From positions 1,922,001 to 1,986,000 of the forward strand of contig NZ_CP089975.1 in NCBI RefSeq assembly GCF_029581575.1: 64,000 bases of DNA. Direction: 5' to 3'. Source of the stretch: Moraxella nasibovis. Its GTDB lineage: Bacteria > Pseudomonadota > Gammaproteobacteria > Pseudomonadales > Moraxellaceae. Positions 1 to 8,522 of the stretch are shown piece after piece. The translations under genes were made by a program, and so were the position numbers. Every line of letters begins with the position of its first letter. Position 1 is the first letter of the stretch. The notes beneath the pieces are model-generated. The model did no database searches and was not told where the DNA came from. It saw only the letters and a program-made list of their open reading frames with translations.

Positions 1-376
1 CTTTTTGAACTTCTGGCTTTAATTTCCAATCGCTACCATAGTCCGCCAAGCGTCCGAGCCGCAGAGCGAATTTGCGTTTTTTAATCAGCTCTTTATGTAG
101 CTCTTTGCGAAAAATCGCTTCATCTGATTTGGATAAATCTAAGGCTTTACCGCTGACGGGTCGATGCATTTTCTTTTCAAGGGGTGGGCAATCATAAAAG
201 AAAACACGATATAAATCGTCTGTTTCTTTGCTTTGGTTACGTAGTTTTAGGTGTTCCAATGCCATGCCCATGGCAATATCCGCCATCTTTTTGGCGTTGT
301 AGTGGTCAGCATCGGATAGATAATGGCGTAAGCGTTTAACAAAAAACGCACCGTCAATAAATACAGCAGTCGTCAT
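1..376 (-). CDS. NYN-domain protein, probable ribonuclease (N-terminal part, cut by window edge)
   Basis: The gene starts at the ATG at 376 and runs off the left edge, so about 125 residues are visible. The protein opens MTTAVFIDGAFFVKRLRHYL. This is the beta-strand plus acidic residue (FIDG) that begins NYN domains, a PIN-like metal-dependent RNase fold. A second typical stretch, YRVFFYDCPPLEKK, follows around residues 57-70. The fold assignment comes from these motifs. RNase activity is known for the family but not shown here. The gene has a near-consensus promoter (467-495) and an unusual leader that ends in a terminator-like hairpin right before the ATG. This suggests attenuation, or a separate small RNA upstream of a nuclease gene. 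The C-terminal part and the downstream neighbours are not visible. Confidence 0.8.
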   Translation of the reverse strand, partial: MTTAVFIDGAFFVKRLRHYLSDADHYNAKKMADIAMGMALEHLKLRNQSKETDDLYRVFFYDCPPLEKKMHRPVSGKALDLSKSDEAIFRKELHKELIKKRKFALRLGRLADYGSDWKLKPEVQK

Positions 377-460
377 CTTTTTTTTCCCAAAAAATAAAAA
401 AGCCCAAAGGCTTGGCACTTTGAATATGTACATCAAAGGCGTACTGCTAAGGGCTAGATG
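377..460 (-). ncRNA. Structured leader or small RNA upstream of the NYN gene
   Basis: The stretch between the promoter and the NYN start codon can fold. CTTTGA (436-441) pairs with TCAAAG across a 9-nt loop. AAGCCTTTGGGCTT forms a hairpin followed by TTTTATTTTTT, an intrinsic-terminator shape that ends about 10-15 nt before the ATG. AGCCC near the 5' end could instead pair with the GGGCT of that terminator stem, giving a long alternative closing stem. So the RNA could switch between terminated and read-through forms, or be a short stable RNA. The promoter, folded RNA, terminator and nuclease order resembles the layout of type III toxin-antitoxin loci, but there is no obvious tandem repeat array. 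The function is inference only. Confidence 0.5.
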
Positions 461-466
461 TCTGTT

Positions 467-495
467 ATTATAGAGGCATCTATATTTTTTGTCAA
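467..495 (-). promoter_or_regulatory. Strong sigma-70 promoter for the NYN gene
   Basis: On the minus strand, -35 TTGACA (490-495) and -10 TATAAT (467-472) both match consensus and are separated by exactly 17 bp. It reads towards the NYN gene, with an expected transcript start near 460. Confidence 0.85.
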
Positions 496-567
496 GCTTG
501 TAACACACAATCTACTATTGAGAATCAAAGTCTATTATCAAATAAAAATTGGTTACAATGCAACTTC

Positions 568-888
568 TTAACCTGGACTCAGACCCAGGTCGTTATCGAC
601 ATCTCTTGAACGCTCAATATCCGCCCAAGCTTTGTTTCTTTCTTGTAGGTTTTGCTCTGGAGTAGGTACATAAACTTTATCTAAACCTTCTCGATACAAT
701 CCTAGCTGGTAATTAACCGCCGCCAATTTGTCGTTGATGTGCTGTTTGATGTTTGATATACCATTTAACAAATCATTTACTCGCTCTGCGTCTGTCCCAA
801 AAAAGTACCGAGACACCTCTCTAACAGCATCTGTGGTGTTATTAACGGGCATTTTTGCAGGCGAGCTGGCATCAAAACGGCACTTCAC
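568..888 (-). CDS. Small hypothetical protein, 106 aa
   Basis: I do not recognise this gene. The frame begins at a GTG (888) inside the last codons of the upstream rluA-like gene, so translation could be coupled. An alternative ATG at 852 would give 94 residues. Neither start has a convincing ribosome-binding site. The protein is mixed charged and helical in character (for example AERVNDLLNGISNIKQHIND), with no signal peptide or membrane segment. It could be a genuine small gene or the C-terminal remnant of a longer one. A short GC hairpin (CCTGG/CCAGG) lies at its 3' end without a T-run. Confidence 0.4.
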   Translation of the reverse strand: MKCRFDASSPAKMPVNNTTDAVREVSRYFFGTDAERVNDLLNGISNIKQHINDKLAAVNYQLGLYREGLDKVYVPTPEQNLQERNKAWADIERSRDVDNDLGLSPG

Positions 889-1621
889 TTTCCCAATTCA
901 TCCACACGCCGTGCGTTGGGTGTTTTAGGCGCAGCTTATGGGCGTGCAAATTTAGCCGTGGAGCAAGCTGCAGTGCCACGCCTTCGGCATAAATCGGATC
1001 GCCAATCATCACATGACCGATATGCACCATATGCACTCGCAGCTGATGACTGCGCCCTGTAATGGGTTTTAGGGCGACACGAGTGACAGGGTGTGATTTG
1101 CCCGCATGATCGCACCTAAGCTCATGGTGTAGCACTTCATAATGCGTCAAGGCTCGCTTATTCCAATCCATATCCACGATGTGTCGTGGCTTGGTGGCAG
1201 GTTCATAACGCACAGGCACATCAATCACGCCTTTTTTGTCGTCAAGAGCGATCGTCCCTACCACCACCGCCTGATATTCTTTGGACGGAATGCGTTCAAT
1301 GAACTGCTTAGAAATGTGCGTCTGAGCGTGTTCATTTTTGGCAAAAATAATCAAACCCGATGTGTCCATATCCAACCGATGAATGAGCTTGATGTTTGGA
1401 TATACTTTTAATAGCCGAGATTGTAGGCTCACCTTAAGTGTGCGTCCATCAACGCTAAGCAGTCCTGCTGGCTTATCGCCCACCCAAATGTCATCGTCTT
1501 CATAGACGGTGATGGCTTTGATGAATTGCTCAAAAAATGCAGAATCTCTCGCCAATTCTTCGGCGTTCATTTGTGCAATTTTGTCTTCAGACAGGCGGTC
1601 GTGACGGCTGGTTTGATTCAT
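872..1621 (-). CDS. rluA: RluA-family pseudouridine synthase
   Basis: Isomerises uridine to pseudouridine in structured RNA. The family motif HRLDMDTSGL carries the catalytic aspartate. Further family blocks are VGDKPAGLLSVDGR near residue 45 and PITGRSHQLRVHM near residue 190. No S4 domain precedes the catalytic domain, which fits RluA (23S U746 and tRNA U32) better than RluC or RluD. The second RluA-type gene in this window, at 53060-54115, does have an S4 domain. I chose the ATG at 1621 (249 aa). An in-frame ATG at 1684 would add 21 residues not typical of the family, and neither start has a clear ribosome-binding site. The exact substrate is inferred. Confidence 0.85.
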   Translation of the reverse strand: MNQTSRHDRLSEDKIAQMNAEELARDSAFFEQFIKAITVYEDDDIWVGDKPAGLLSVDGRTLKVSLQSRLLKVYPNIKLIHRLDMDTSGLIIFAKNEHAQTHISKQFIERIPSKEYQAVVVGTIALDDKKGVIDVPVRYEPATKPRHIVDMDWNKRALTHYEVLHHELRCDHAGKSHPVTRVALKPITGRSHQLRVHMVHIGHVMIGDPIYAEGVALQLAPRLNLHAHKLRLKHPTHGVWMNWESEVPF

Positions 1622-1713
1622 AGGATTTTTAAAAGTGAAATGTTTGGTGTAATTAATCTGGATTATTGACAAATTTAATGGCATAAAATCTGTCTTTTTG
1701 ACAAAATTTTGCT

Positions 1714-1742
1714 ATTATAGCACATCTGACTTGGCATTTTTC
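1714..1742 (-). promoter_or_regulatory. Promoter for the rluA-like gene
   Basis: The minus strand has an extended -10, TGCTATAAT (TATAAT at 1714-1719), with a weak -35 TGAAAA (1737-1742) 17 bp upstream. The expected start is near 1707. Confidence 0.55.
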
Positions 1743-1879
1743 ACGCTCATTGCTTAGGATTTGTCGGCACGCCCCGAGCGGTGTCACTTGCCTGATGCAT
1801 CAGCCGTGGCGAGAGTAAGCCAAGCTTCATTTACCTTGGCATTTTTGAGAATATTCCTTGTCAATCTCACCCAATCATC

Positions 1880-1908
1880 TTGAAAAATCATCCGCCAAGT
1901 CCCATAAT
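1880..1908 (+). promoter_or_regulatory. Promoter for trxA
   Basis: -35 TTGAAA (1880-1885) and -10 CATAAT (1903-1908) are spaced by 17 bp and followed by a short leader to the trxA ATG at 1944. Confidence 0.6.
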
Positions 1909-1943
1909 TTAAAACACACAAACCAACCAAAAGGCAGAAAATT

Positions 1944-2264
1944 ATGTCACTAATCAACACCACCGACGCAACCTTTGAACAAGATGTCCTACAATCTGAT
2001 AAGCCTGTGCTTGTGGACTTTTGGGCAGCTTGGTGCGGTCCTTGCAAAGCCATCGCTCCAACCCTAGAAGAGCTGGCGGCAGACTATGAAGGTCGTGCCA
2101 ACATCGTCAAAATAAATGTCGATGACAACCCTGAGACCGCTGCACGCTTTGGCATTCGTAGCATTCCGACGCTGTTTGTCTTTAAAAATGGCGAAAAAGT
2201 GGACACCATCGTCGGCAGCCGTCCGAAGTCAGAATTTGCCGAGCTTTTGGACAAGCACCTATAA
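1944..2264 (+). CDS. trxA: Thioredoxin 1
   Basis: Cytoplasmic thiol-disulfide reductant of 106 aa, close to the 108-109 aa of enterobacterial TrxA. The active site WCGPC has its cysteines at residues 31 and 34, inside the classical block VDFWAAWCGPCKAIAP. The cis-proline loop is in GIRSIPTLFVFKNGE. The single-domain length with no signal peptide makes it the cytosolic form. A strong intrinsic terminator follows at once, and rho lies downstream on the same strand with its own promoter. The trxA-rho neighbourhood is common in gammaproteobacteria. Confidence 0.97.
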   Translation: MSLINTTDATFEQDVLQSDKPVLVDFWAAWCGPCKAIAPTLEELAADYEGRANIVKINVDDNPETAARFGIRSIPTLFVFKNGEKVDTIVGSRPKSEFAELLDKHL

Positions 2265-2280
2265 GATTTGCTTGTTTACA

Positions 2281-2310
2281 AAAAAAGACTTGTTTTTTGC
2301 AAGTCTTTTT
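2281..2310 (+). terminator. Rho-independent terminator of trxA
   Basis: AAAAAGACTTG (2282-2292) pairs perfectly with CAAGTCTTTTT (2300-2310) around a T-rich 7-nt loop, 17 bp after the trxA stop. Confidence 0.85.
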
Positions 2311-2319
2311 GTTTTTTGC

Positions 2320-2348
2320 TTGATTTTACACCCAAAAACTCGTATCAT
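2320..2348 (+). promoter_or_regulatory. Promoter for rho
   Basis: -35 TTGATT (2320-2325) and -10 TATCAT (2343-2348) with a 17-bp spacer, leaving a leader of about 110 nt before the rho ATG. Rho leaders are known autoregulatory targets in other bacteria. No specific structure is claimed here. Confidence 0.5.
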
Positions 2349-2466
2349 TACGCACCGTTGCATCCTTTGTTCAATTCGCAACACATCTTTTCCAAATTCT
2401 TTTCCACAATCTGTCTGCGCAAGTCGCCGATAGCTTTCTCATGACCAATCTTTGCAAGACCTATCC

Positions 2467-3735
2467 ATGAATCTGACCGAACTCAAAAGAAAGTCCGTTG
2501 CCGAGCTACTTTATATCGCCGAGCAAATGGGGCTTGAAAACATGGCACGCAGCCGCAAGCAAGACATCATTTTCGCCATCTTAAAAACGCACGCACGCAA
2601 TGGCGAACCCATTTATGGCGATGGCGTTTTAGAAATCCTGCCTGACGGCTTTGGTTTTTTGCGTTCATCGGAAGGTTCGTATTTGGCAGGTCCTGACGAC
2701 ATCTATGTCAGCCCAAGCCAAATCCGCCGTTTTAACCTACAAACTGGCGACTCCATCGCAGGGCAAATCCGCCCACCCAAAGAACAAGAGCGATATTTTG
2801 CCCTGTTAAAGGTCAGCGAAATCAACTTTGACACGCCAGACCGCTCACGCCATAAGCTGATTTTTGAAAACCTAACACCACTTTTCCCAACCCAGCAGCT
2901 TATCCTAGAACAAGGTAACGGCACGACCGAAGACTTGACGGGGCGTGTGATTGACCTTATCGCACCGATTGGTAAGGGTCAGCGCTCCATCATCGTCGCT
3001 CCTCCAAAAGCAGGTAAAACCGTCCTACTACAAAACATCGCCCAAGCCATCGCCAAAAACCACCCTGAATGCCATCTGATCGTTCTACTTATTGACGAAC
3101 GCCCAGAAGAAGTGACCGAAATGCAGCGTACGGTGCGTGGCGAAGTGGTGGCATCCACCTTTGATGAACCGCCGCAGCGCCACATTCAAGTCGCCGAGAT
3201 GGTCATCGAAAAAGCCAAACGCCTTGTGGAGCATAAACAAGATGTGGTGATTTTGCTAGACAGCATCACCCGCCTTGCCCGTGCGTACAACACTGTGATT
3301 CCATCAAGCGGTAAAGTTTTGACAGGCGGTGTCGATGCCAATGCACTTGAGCGTCCAAAACGCTTTTTTGGTGCGGCACGAAATGTCGAAGAAGGTGGCA
3401 GCCTGACCATCATCTCAACCGCCCTGATTGACACAGGCTCGAAGATGGACAGCGTGATTTTTGAAGAATTTAAAGGCACAGGCAACCAAGAAATCACCTT
3501 AGAGCGAGACCTTGCCGAGCGCCGTATTTTCCCTGCGATCAACATCAAAAAATCATCCACTCGCCGTGAAGAGCGCCTGCTCGATGAAGAGACTTTAAGA
3601 AGAGTGTGGGTACTTCGTAAACTGCTACAACCGATGGATGATTCACAAGCGACCGAATTTTTGCTTGACCGCCTAAAAGACTCAAAAACCAACGACGAGT
3701 TTTTTAGCAACATGACCAAAAAAGCGACCAACTAA
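2467..3735 (+). CDS. rho: Transcription termination factor Rho
   Basis: Hexameric RNA-dependent ATPase that releases transcripts; 422 aa against 419 in E. coli. The N-terminal Rho domain ([15 protein letters not shown]) is followed by the cold-shock-like RNA-binding fold with GFGFLRS around residue 60. The ATPase domain has the P-loop APPKAGKT and the Walker B segment [16 protein letters not shown]. The ATG at 2467 is chosen because the protein then begins exactly like other Rho proteins; an upstream TTG (2452) would add five residues. The enzyme is complete, with no truncation. About 390 bp without a gene follow. Confidence 0.97.
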   Translation: MNLTELKRKSVAELLYIAEQMGLENMARSRKQDIIFAILKTHARNGEPIYGDGVLEILPDGFGFLRSSEGSYLAGPDDIYVSPSQIRRFNLQTGDSIAGQIRPPKEQERYFALLKVSEINFDTPDRSRHKLIFENLTPLFPTQQLILEQGNGTTEDLTGRVIDLIAPIGKGQRSIIVAPPKAGKTVLLQNIAQAIAKNHPECHLIVLLIDERPEEVTEMQRTVRGEVVASTFDEPPQRHIQVAEMVIEKAKRLVEHKQDVVILLDSITRLARAYNTVIPSSGKVLTGGVDANALERPKRFFGAARNVEEGGSLTIISTALIDTGSKMDSVIFEEFKGTGNQEITLERDLAERRIFPAINIKKSSTRREERLLDEETLRRVWVLRKLLQPMDDSQATEFLLDRLKDSKTNDEFFSNMTKKATN

Positions 3736-4126
3736 GCCATTTGGAACCAAGTGCAAACTTGCAAATCATCGCCATGTGTGATAGCATGGGATGGTTTGCT
3801 GATAAAGATTTTGAGCATTAAGCCAAGCAAACCATGCATCAACGGGTATTAAATAAGTATTAAAATCGCTCTTTTGAGTGCGATTAGCAAGTCAAAAGCC
3901 GAATCAGCGTCATGCTGAATAAAAAGACAAAATTCTGAAATATTTTGTTACAATTTTTTATTAAAATTTGATAAATTTACCTTTTCATTTAGCAAATTTT
4001 AGGTATAATGCGCTTGCAGTAAAGTATGATAAGGATTTTGTCTAAAGGTAGGGCAACAAATGCACTTGCCTAGATTTTCTAATTCTGACATACGATTGCT
4101 AACCTACTATCCTATGGAGATTTACC
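3736..4126. other. Intergenic region between rho and the lipoprotein gene
   Basis: A 391-bp spacer. A hairpin AATCGC/GCGATT (about 3864-3885) lacks a T-run, so any rho terminator here is weak. Two promoter-like elements face the lipoprotein gene: an extended -10 TGTTACAAT (3946-3954) and a consensus TATAAT (4004-4009). I see no ORF that looks coding. Confidence 0.5.
4004..4009 (+). promoter_or_regulatory. -10 element for the alanine-rich lipoprotein gene
   Basis: Consensus TATAAT about 118 bp before the start codon, but with no good -35 at 16-18 bp. The leader downstream can form a small stem (GGGCAA/TTGCCT). Activator dependence or use of the upstream TGTTACAAT element is possible. Confidence 0.45.
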
Positions 4127-4543
4127 ATGAAAACTAAACTAGTTCTATCTGCTCTTATCGCTTCTGTAGCACTAACTGCTTGCTCAAAGCCAGAAGAAAA
4201 AGCTGCTGACGCTGCTGCAAACGCTAACGCTGCTGCTGTTGAAGCTAAACAAGAAGCTGCTACTGCTCCTGCTGACGCTGCTGCTCAAGAAGCTGCTGCT
4301 ACTGCTGAAGCCGCTGCTGCTACTGCTGAAACTGCTGCTGCAAACGCACAAGCTACTACTGGCGCTACTGCTGAAGCCGCTGCTGATGCTGCACAAAACG
4401 CAGAAGCTGCTGCTGAAGAAGCTGCTGATGCTGCTAAAGACGCTGCTGCTGGTGCAAACACTGCAACTGCTACTGCGACCGCACCTGCTGCTGACGCTAC
4501 CACTACTACCACTACTACTGTTGTTACTGAAGAGAAAAAATAA
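4127..4543 (+). CDS. Alanine-rich small lipoprotein
   Basis: 138 aa. A lipoprotein signal ends in the lipobox LTAC (cysteine at about residue 19), so the mature protein should be lipidated and in the envelope. The rest is almost entirely Ala with Glu, Thr, Asp and Gln, in short AAAxAEA-type repeats, then a run of seven threonines and a charged tail EEKK. It is probably helical. I do not recognise a named family. The codons are dominated by GCT, making a near-triplet-repeat DNA tract that may vary in length between strains. A ribosome-binding site TATGGAG precedes the ATG, and a strong terminator follows. High expression is likely from the codon uniformity. The role is unknown. Confidence 0.85.
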   Translation: MKTKLVLSALIASVALTACSKPEEKAADAAANANAAAVEAKQEAATAPADAAAQEAAATAEAAAATAETAAANAQATTGATAEAAADAAQNAEAAAEEAADAAKDAAAGANTATATATAPAADATTTTTTTVVTEEKK

Positions 4544-4576
4544 TCTCTACTCAGACAATAGTACCTTTGGTACAAA

Positions 4577-4605
4577 AAAGAGCTCTTATTTGGGCTCTTT
4601 TTTTT
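4577..4605 (+). terminator. Terminator of the alanine-rich lipoprotein gene
   Basis: AAAGAGC pairs with GGCTCTTT across a short AT-rich loop and is followed by eight Ts. Confidence 0.85.
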
Positions 4606-4703
4606 GTTGGTGGTTTAGACTTTGCTTACAAAGCTTATAAATTGCAAAATCCAGCAGATTTAAATGACGCCTGACAGTGAGCAGGCTTGCTCTGTAGACA
4701 TTT

Positions 4704-4734
4704 AAAAAGCGCCTTATCTTAAAGGCGCTTTTTA
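4704..4734 (-). terminator. Terminator of the 4735-5025 lipoprotein gene
   Basis: AAAAAGCGCCTT and AAAGGCGCTTTTT form a near-perfect stem around ATCTT. The T-run on the minus strand lies just past the stop codon. The symmetry would also allow stopping from the plus strand. Confidence 0.85.
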
Positions 4735-5025
4735 TTATTGATTTGGCTGACCGTCATCATCGACAGACTCGATGATTTCCCCCTCGATGATCTCACCACC
4801 TGTCTGCTCAGCATTCGCAGGTGCAGCCTCACCTTCGATGGGCTCTAGCACCACAGGGTCTTGGGTGGTGGCAGCATCATTGATGGCGGTATTTGGGTCG
4901 GCAGGCTCTGCTGACATCGGCACAGTCTCAGGCTCAGTGATTGTAGGCTCAGCAGGCGCCTCTTTCTTTGAGCAGGCAGCTGTCATGACAGCAAATGCCA
5001 TCAGTAGGTATAAAGGCTTTTTCAT
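4735..5025 (-). CDS. Small acidic lipoprotein
   Basis: 96 aa from the ATG at 5025. In-frame ATGs at 5028 and 5037 are possible, but 5025 gives a normal signal MKKPLYLLMAFAVMTAAC with lipobox TAAC. The mature part is acidic and rich in Glu, Pro and Ala (ITEPETVPMSAEPADP, GGEIIEGEIIESVDDDG), without recognisable domains, and probably disordered. It lies back to back with secA on the same strand and ends in its own terminator. It resembles the other short Ala/Pro/Glu envelope proteins in this window (4127-4543, 44813-45229) only in composition. Function unknown. Confidence 0.8.
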   Translation of the reverse strand: MKKPLYLLMAFAVMTAACSKKEAPAEPTITEPETVPMSAEPADPNTAINDAATTQDPVVLEPIEGEAAPANAEQTGGEIIEGEIIESVDDDGQPNQ

Positions 5026-5118
5026 CATTTCATCCATTGGGATATGTTGTTATTACATAGTATAGCACAAAACACCAGAAAAAATAGACAGATTTTCATC
5101 TGTCTATTTTGATTGCAT

Positions 5119-7899
5119 TTAGCTGATTTTGCCGTGGCACTGCTTGTATTTCAGCCCTGAGCCACAAGGGCATGGCGCATTGCGATTGATGTTCTGTGGA
5201 ATCACCACCTCATCATCTGCCCTACGCTCAACTTGTCCAGCACTTGCGGCAGCACCCAAGGTCAGGCTGATGTTCTGACTTGGTACCGAACGACGCTCTG
5301 CTTGCGCCTCCATTTCTGCCAAATCATGATGTTCAAATTGCATGCGCATGGATTCCACTTGACGGCGACGCTCCTCTTCAAGCGCTGCAAGCTCCTCTGG
5401 CGTCGGCACATGCACTCGTGCCAAGTCCTGTACGATGTCGGACTTGACGGCGCCAAGCATGGACACAAACAGCTCAAACGACTCACGCTTATATTCCTGC
5501 TCAGGGTTTTTCTGTGCATAGCTGCGCAAATGGATGCCCTTTCTTAGCTGATCCATCTGGGTCAGATGCTCTTTCCAGTGGCGATCAAGGCTTTGTAGCA
5601 TGAAATGACGCTCAAGCGATGCGGCACTTTCCTCACCCATCTGTGCCCGTCTGTCTTCATAGCGCGCGATGGCAGTATCAATGATCTTGGCACGCAAGCC
5701 CTCCTCGTCCAGACGGCGGTCGGCATCTAGCCAGTCGTTGATCGGCATATAAAAACGGAACGCCTCTTCAATCTCATCTTCAAGACCATCAATATTCCAC
5801 TGATCATCTACCGATCCAGGCGGTACAAACTGACTGATCAGCACATTATACACCTCATGGTGCATTTGCTTGATTGATTCTTGCAAATCAGCCTGCCCCA
5901 AAAGATCATCACGCTGAGCATAGATGACCTTACGCTGGTCGTTCGCCACATCGTCATATTTGAGCAGGTTTTTGCGTGCGTCAAAATCTCGAGCCTCGAC
6001 CTTGCCTTGGGCGTTTTCAATAGAGCGAGAGACCATCTTATGCTCAATCGCCTCATCTTCTTTAAGCCCCATCGCACGGAACATGTTCGTCACACGGTCG
6101 CCTGCAAAGATGCGCATCAGATCATCTTCCAAAGATAAGAAAAATCTCGATTGCCCTGGGTCGCCTTGTCGCCCTGCTCGCCCACGCAGCTGGTTGTCAA
6201 TACGGCGAGACTCATGGCGCTCTGAGCCGATGATGTGCAAGCCACCCGCCTGCTTGACCGCCTCGTTACGAGCTTGCCACTCAGCTTGCAAGGCTGCCTT
6301 TTGTTCTTCTGTCAATTCATGCAGATTTTCCACTTGGGCTTGCCAATTACCTCCCAAAATGATGTCCGTACCACGACCTGCCATGTTGGTGGCGATGGTG
6401 ACTGCCTTTGGGCGACCTGCCTGAGCGATGATCTCGGCTTCTCGTTCGTGCTGTTTGGCGTTTAGCACATTGTGGCTGATGCCTTCTTGGTCAAGCAAAT
6501 ACGACAGCTCCTCACTCGCCTCAATCGTCGCCGTACCGACAAGCACAGGCGCACCTTTGGCGGTGATTTGTTTGATTTCACGGATGATGCCTTGATATTT
6601 GCCCAATTTGGTCAAGAAAATCTGGTCATCCATGTCAATACGAGCGATCGGACGGTGCGTTGGAATGATGACCACTTCAAGCTCATAAGTGGATTTAAAT
6701 TCTGCCGCCTCAGTGTCAGCCGTACCTGTCATGCCAGACAGCTTGTCATACAGACGGAAATAGTTTTGGAAAGTGGTGGTCGCCATCGTTTGGTTTTCAG
6801 CTTGGATTTCCACACCTTCTTTTGCCTCGACCGCTTGGTGCAGACCTTCCGACCAGCGGCGACCCGGCATGGTACGCCCTGTGTTTTCATCAACGATAAC
6901 CACCTCGCCATCTTGAACGATGTAATGAATGTTTTTGACAAAAATATGATGCGCACGAATCGCCGCTTGCACATGGGCAAGTAGTGGCAGACGAGCTGGA
7001 CTGTACAGGCTTTCGTTTTCGCCAAGCTGTCCCACCTCTACCAAAAATCCTTCAATTTTCTCGTAGCCTTTCTCGCTGATTTCAATGGCGCGGTTTTTCT
7101 CATCAATCCAAAAATCACCATCTTTATTGTCTTTATTCAGCTCTTCATCTTCTGAGCGAGTCAGGCGTGGCACGATGTTATTGATCAGCGCATACAGCTC
7201 GGCTGAGTCCTCAGCTTGCCCCGAGATGATGAGTGGCGTACGAGCCTCGTCAATCAAAATACTGTCAATCTCGTCAATGATGCAGTAGTTGAGCGGACGC
7301 TGTTTTTTCTCCGACAGGCTAAAGACCATGTTGTCTCGCAGATAGTCAAAGCCGTACTCGTTATTCGTGCCATAAGTGATGTCGGCACGATACGCCTCAA
7401 ACTTCTCTTGTGGGGGCTGTTGGCTATAAATCACGCCCACCGTCAGCCCCAAAAAGCCAAACAACGGACGGTTGAGCTCAGCATCACGCCCTGCCAGATA
7501 GTCATTGACTGTAACGACATGCACACCCTTACCACTGATGGCATTCAGATAGATGGCAAGGGTCGCCATGAGCGTCTTACCCTCGCCTGTTTTCATCTCG
7601 GCAATCTTGCCCTCGTGTAGGGTCATACCGCCAATGAGCTGAACATCATAATGTCTCATGCCATTGACACGAATGGACGCCTCACGACACACCGCAAAGG
7701 CCTCAGGCAAAATACTGTCCAAGCTCTCGCCCTGCTCGTAGCGGTTTTTAAACTCAAAGGTTTTTTGACGCAGTTCTTCATCGGTCAGCGTCTGAATGGT
7801 CGGCTCGTAGGCGTTGATTTTCGCCACGACCTTACGCATACGCTTGAGTTCTCGTTCGTTTTTTGTGCCAATGACACTGCCGATAATTTTACTTAACAT
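5119..7899 (-). CDS. secA: Preprotein translocase ATPase SecA
   Basis: Motor of the Sec export pathway, working at the inner membrane with SecYEG; 926 aa. The start at 7899 gives the usual N-terminus [20 protein letters not shown] and is preceded by GGGAACAACC. The first ATPase domain has [11 protein letters not shown] (Walker A) and [15 protein letters not shown] (DEAD-like). The second shows [14 protein letters not shown] and [13 protein letters not shown]. The C-terminal zinc-binding tail [17 protein letters not shown], used for SecB and ribosome contact, is intact. The gene is complete and stands alone between a lipoprotein gene and a membrane protein gene. Confidence 0.98.
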   Translation of the reverse strand: MLSKIIGSVIGTKNERELKRMRKVVAKINAYEPTIQTLTDEELRQKTFEFKNRYEQGESLDSILPEAFAVCREASIRVNGMRHYDVQLIGGMTLHEGKIAEMKTGEGKTLMATLAIYLNAISGKGVHVVTVNDYLAGRDAELNRPLFGFLGLTVGVIYSQQPPQEKFEAYRADITYGTNNEYGFDYLRDNMVFSLSEKKQRPLNYCIIDEIDSILIDEARTPLIISGQAEDSAELYALINNIVPRLTRSEDEELNKDNKDGDFWIDEKNRAIEISEKGYEKIEGFLVEVGQLGENESLYSPARLPLLAHVQAAIRAHHIFVKNIHYIVQDGEVVIVDENTGRTMPGRRWSEGLHQAVEAKEGVEIQAENQTMATTTFQNYFRLYDKLSGMTGTADTEAAEFKSTYELEVVIIPTHRPIARIDMDDQIFLTKLGKYQGIIREIKQITAKGAPVLVGTATIEASEELSYLLDQEGISHNVLNAKQHEREAEIIAQAGRPKAVTIATNMAGRGTDIILGGNWQAQVENLHELTEEQKAALQAEWQARNEAVKQAGGLHIIGSERHESRRIDNQLRGRAGRQGDPGQSRFFLSLEDDLMRIFAGDRVTNMFRAMGLKEDEAIEHKMVSRSIENAQGKVEARDFDARKNLLKYDDVANDQRKVIYAQRDDLLGQADLQESIKQMHHEVYNVLISQFVPPGSVDDQWNIDGLEDEIEEAFRFYMPINDWLDADRRLDEEGLRAKIIDTAIARYEDRRAQMGEESAASLERHFMLQSLDRHWKEHLTQMDQLRKGIHLRSYAQKNPEQEYKRESFELFVSMLGAVKSDIVQDLARVHVPTPEELAALEEERRRQVESMRMQFEHHDLAEMEAQAERRSVPSQNISLTLGAAASAGQVERRADDEVVIPQNINRNAPCPCGSGLKYKQCHGKIS

Positions 7900-8038
7900 G
7901 GTTGTTCCCAAATTGCCGACTGGCAAAGATTTTTGATAATTTAGGTTAAATGGTTGTGAATTGGGAAAAATCAAGGGATTTTGTGGGGATTTTTACCAAA
8001 AAAGGTTTGCATTGTTCGTAACTGAATTCTTGATGATG

Positions 8039-8461
8039 TCATATAAAACCTAATTGCGTCTTCATTGGGGGATTTTTGTAAAAATTATTGGAAATCATTG
8101 AATTGTCTATGTATTTTTTACTGTCCGTCCAATAATATTCGCCGTGTAAAAGCATAAAAAATCCCAAATGCAAAACGCTTAATGCTGCAATCATCGTTGC
8201 TATTTTAAAATGGCGTTTTGTAATGTTTTTAACTCTTATCAACAGCAGTAAAGTTAAGGGGGCATAAATCAAAAACACCGCACCAATATTGATGAGCAAA
8301 TTTTTAACAAACACATACTCTGCCAAACTTTCAACCACCAAAACCCACGGCTTGATAAGATAAAATATTGCAAAGTCACAATATACATCTATTTTTGAAA
8401 CGGACAATACTGTTGTGATTGAAAATAATAACGACAAAAGTAGCTTTTTAAATAGCAACAT
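8039..8461 (-). CDS. Hypothetical small membrane protein
   Basis: 140 aa from ATG 8461 (a GTG at 8464 is also possible). The N-terminus is hydrophobic and basic (MLLFKKLLLSLLFSITTVLS), like an uncleaved signal or first helix. Two further hydrophobic stretches follow around residues 55-75 and 87-105, then a hydrophilic tail with several Tyr and Asn. I recognise no family. Lower GC and more Asn, Lys and Ile codons than secA or hemL suggest an accessory gene. It lies between secA and hemL on the same strand without tight coupling. Confidence 0.65.
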   Translation of the reverse strand: MLLFKKLLLSLLFSITTVLSVSKIDVYCDFAIFYLIKPWVLVVESLAEYVFVKNLLINIGAVFLIYAPLTLLLLIRVKNITKRHFKIATMIAALSVLHLGFFMLLHGEYYWTDSKKYIDNSMISNNFYKNPPMKTQLGFI

Positions 8462-8522
8462 CACTTAAAATTATGATTGAATTGGTGCACCATATACCCT
8501 GACACACCAATTCGGTTAATGA

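Noticed and set aside
580-592. GC hairpin at the end of the small ORF near 568 as a terminator
   Set aside because: The stem is only 5 bp, with no T-run on either strand.
3186-3731. 181-aa open frame opposite rho
   Set aside because: Antisense shadow of a strongly conserved gene. Its Ser/Arg-rich translation is typical of the opposite strand.
3736-4126. Small RNA gene in the rho-lipoprotein spacer
   Set aside because: There is a promoter-like -10 but no terminator before the lipoprotein start. It is better explained as the lipoprotein leader.
4184-4640. Several long open frames overlapping the alanine-rich lipoprotein
   Set aside because: They arise from the GCT triplet repeats read in other frames (runs of Leu, Ser or Ala). 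Only the frame with lipobox and ribosome-binding site is kept.
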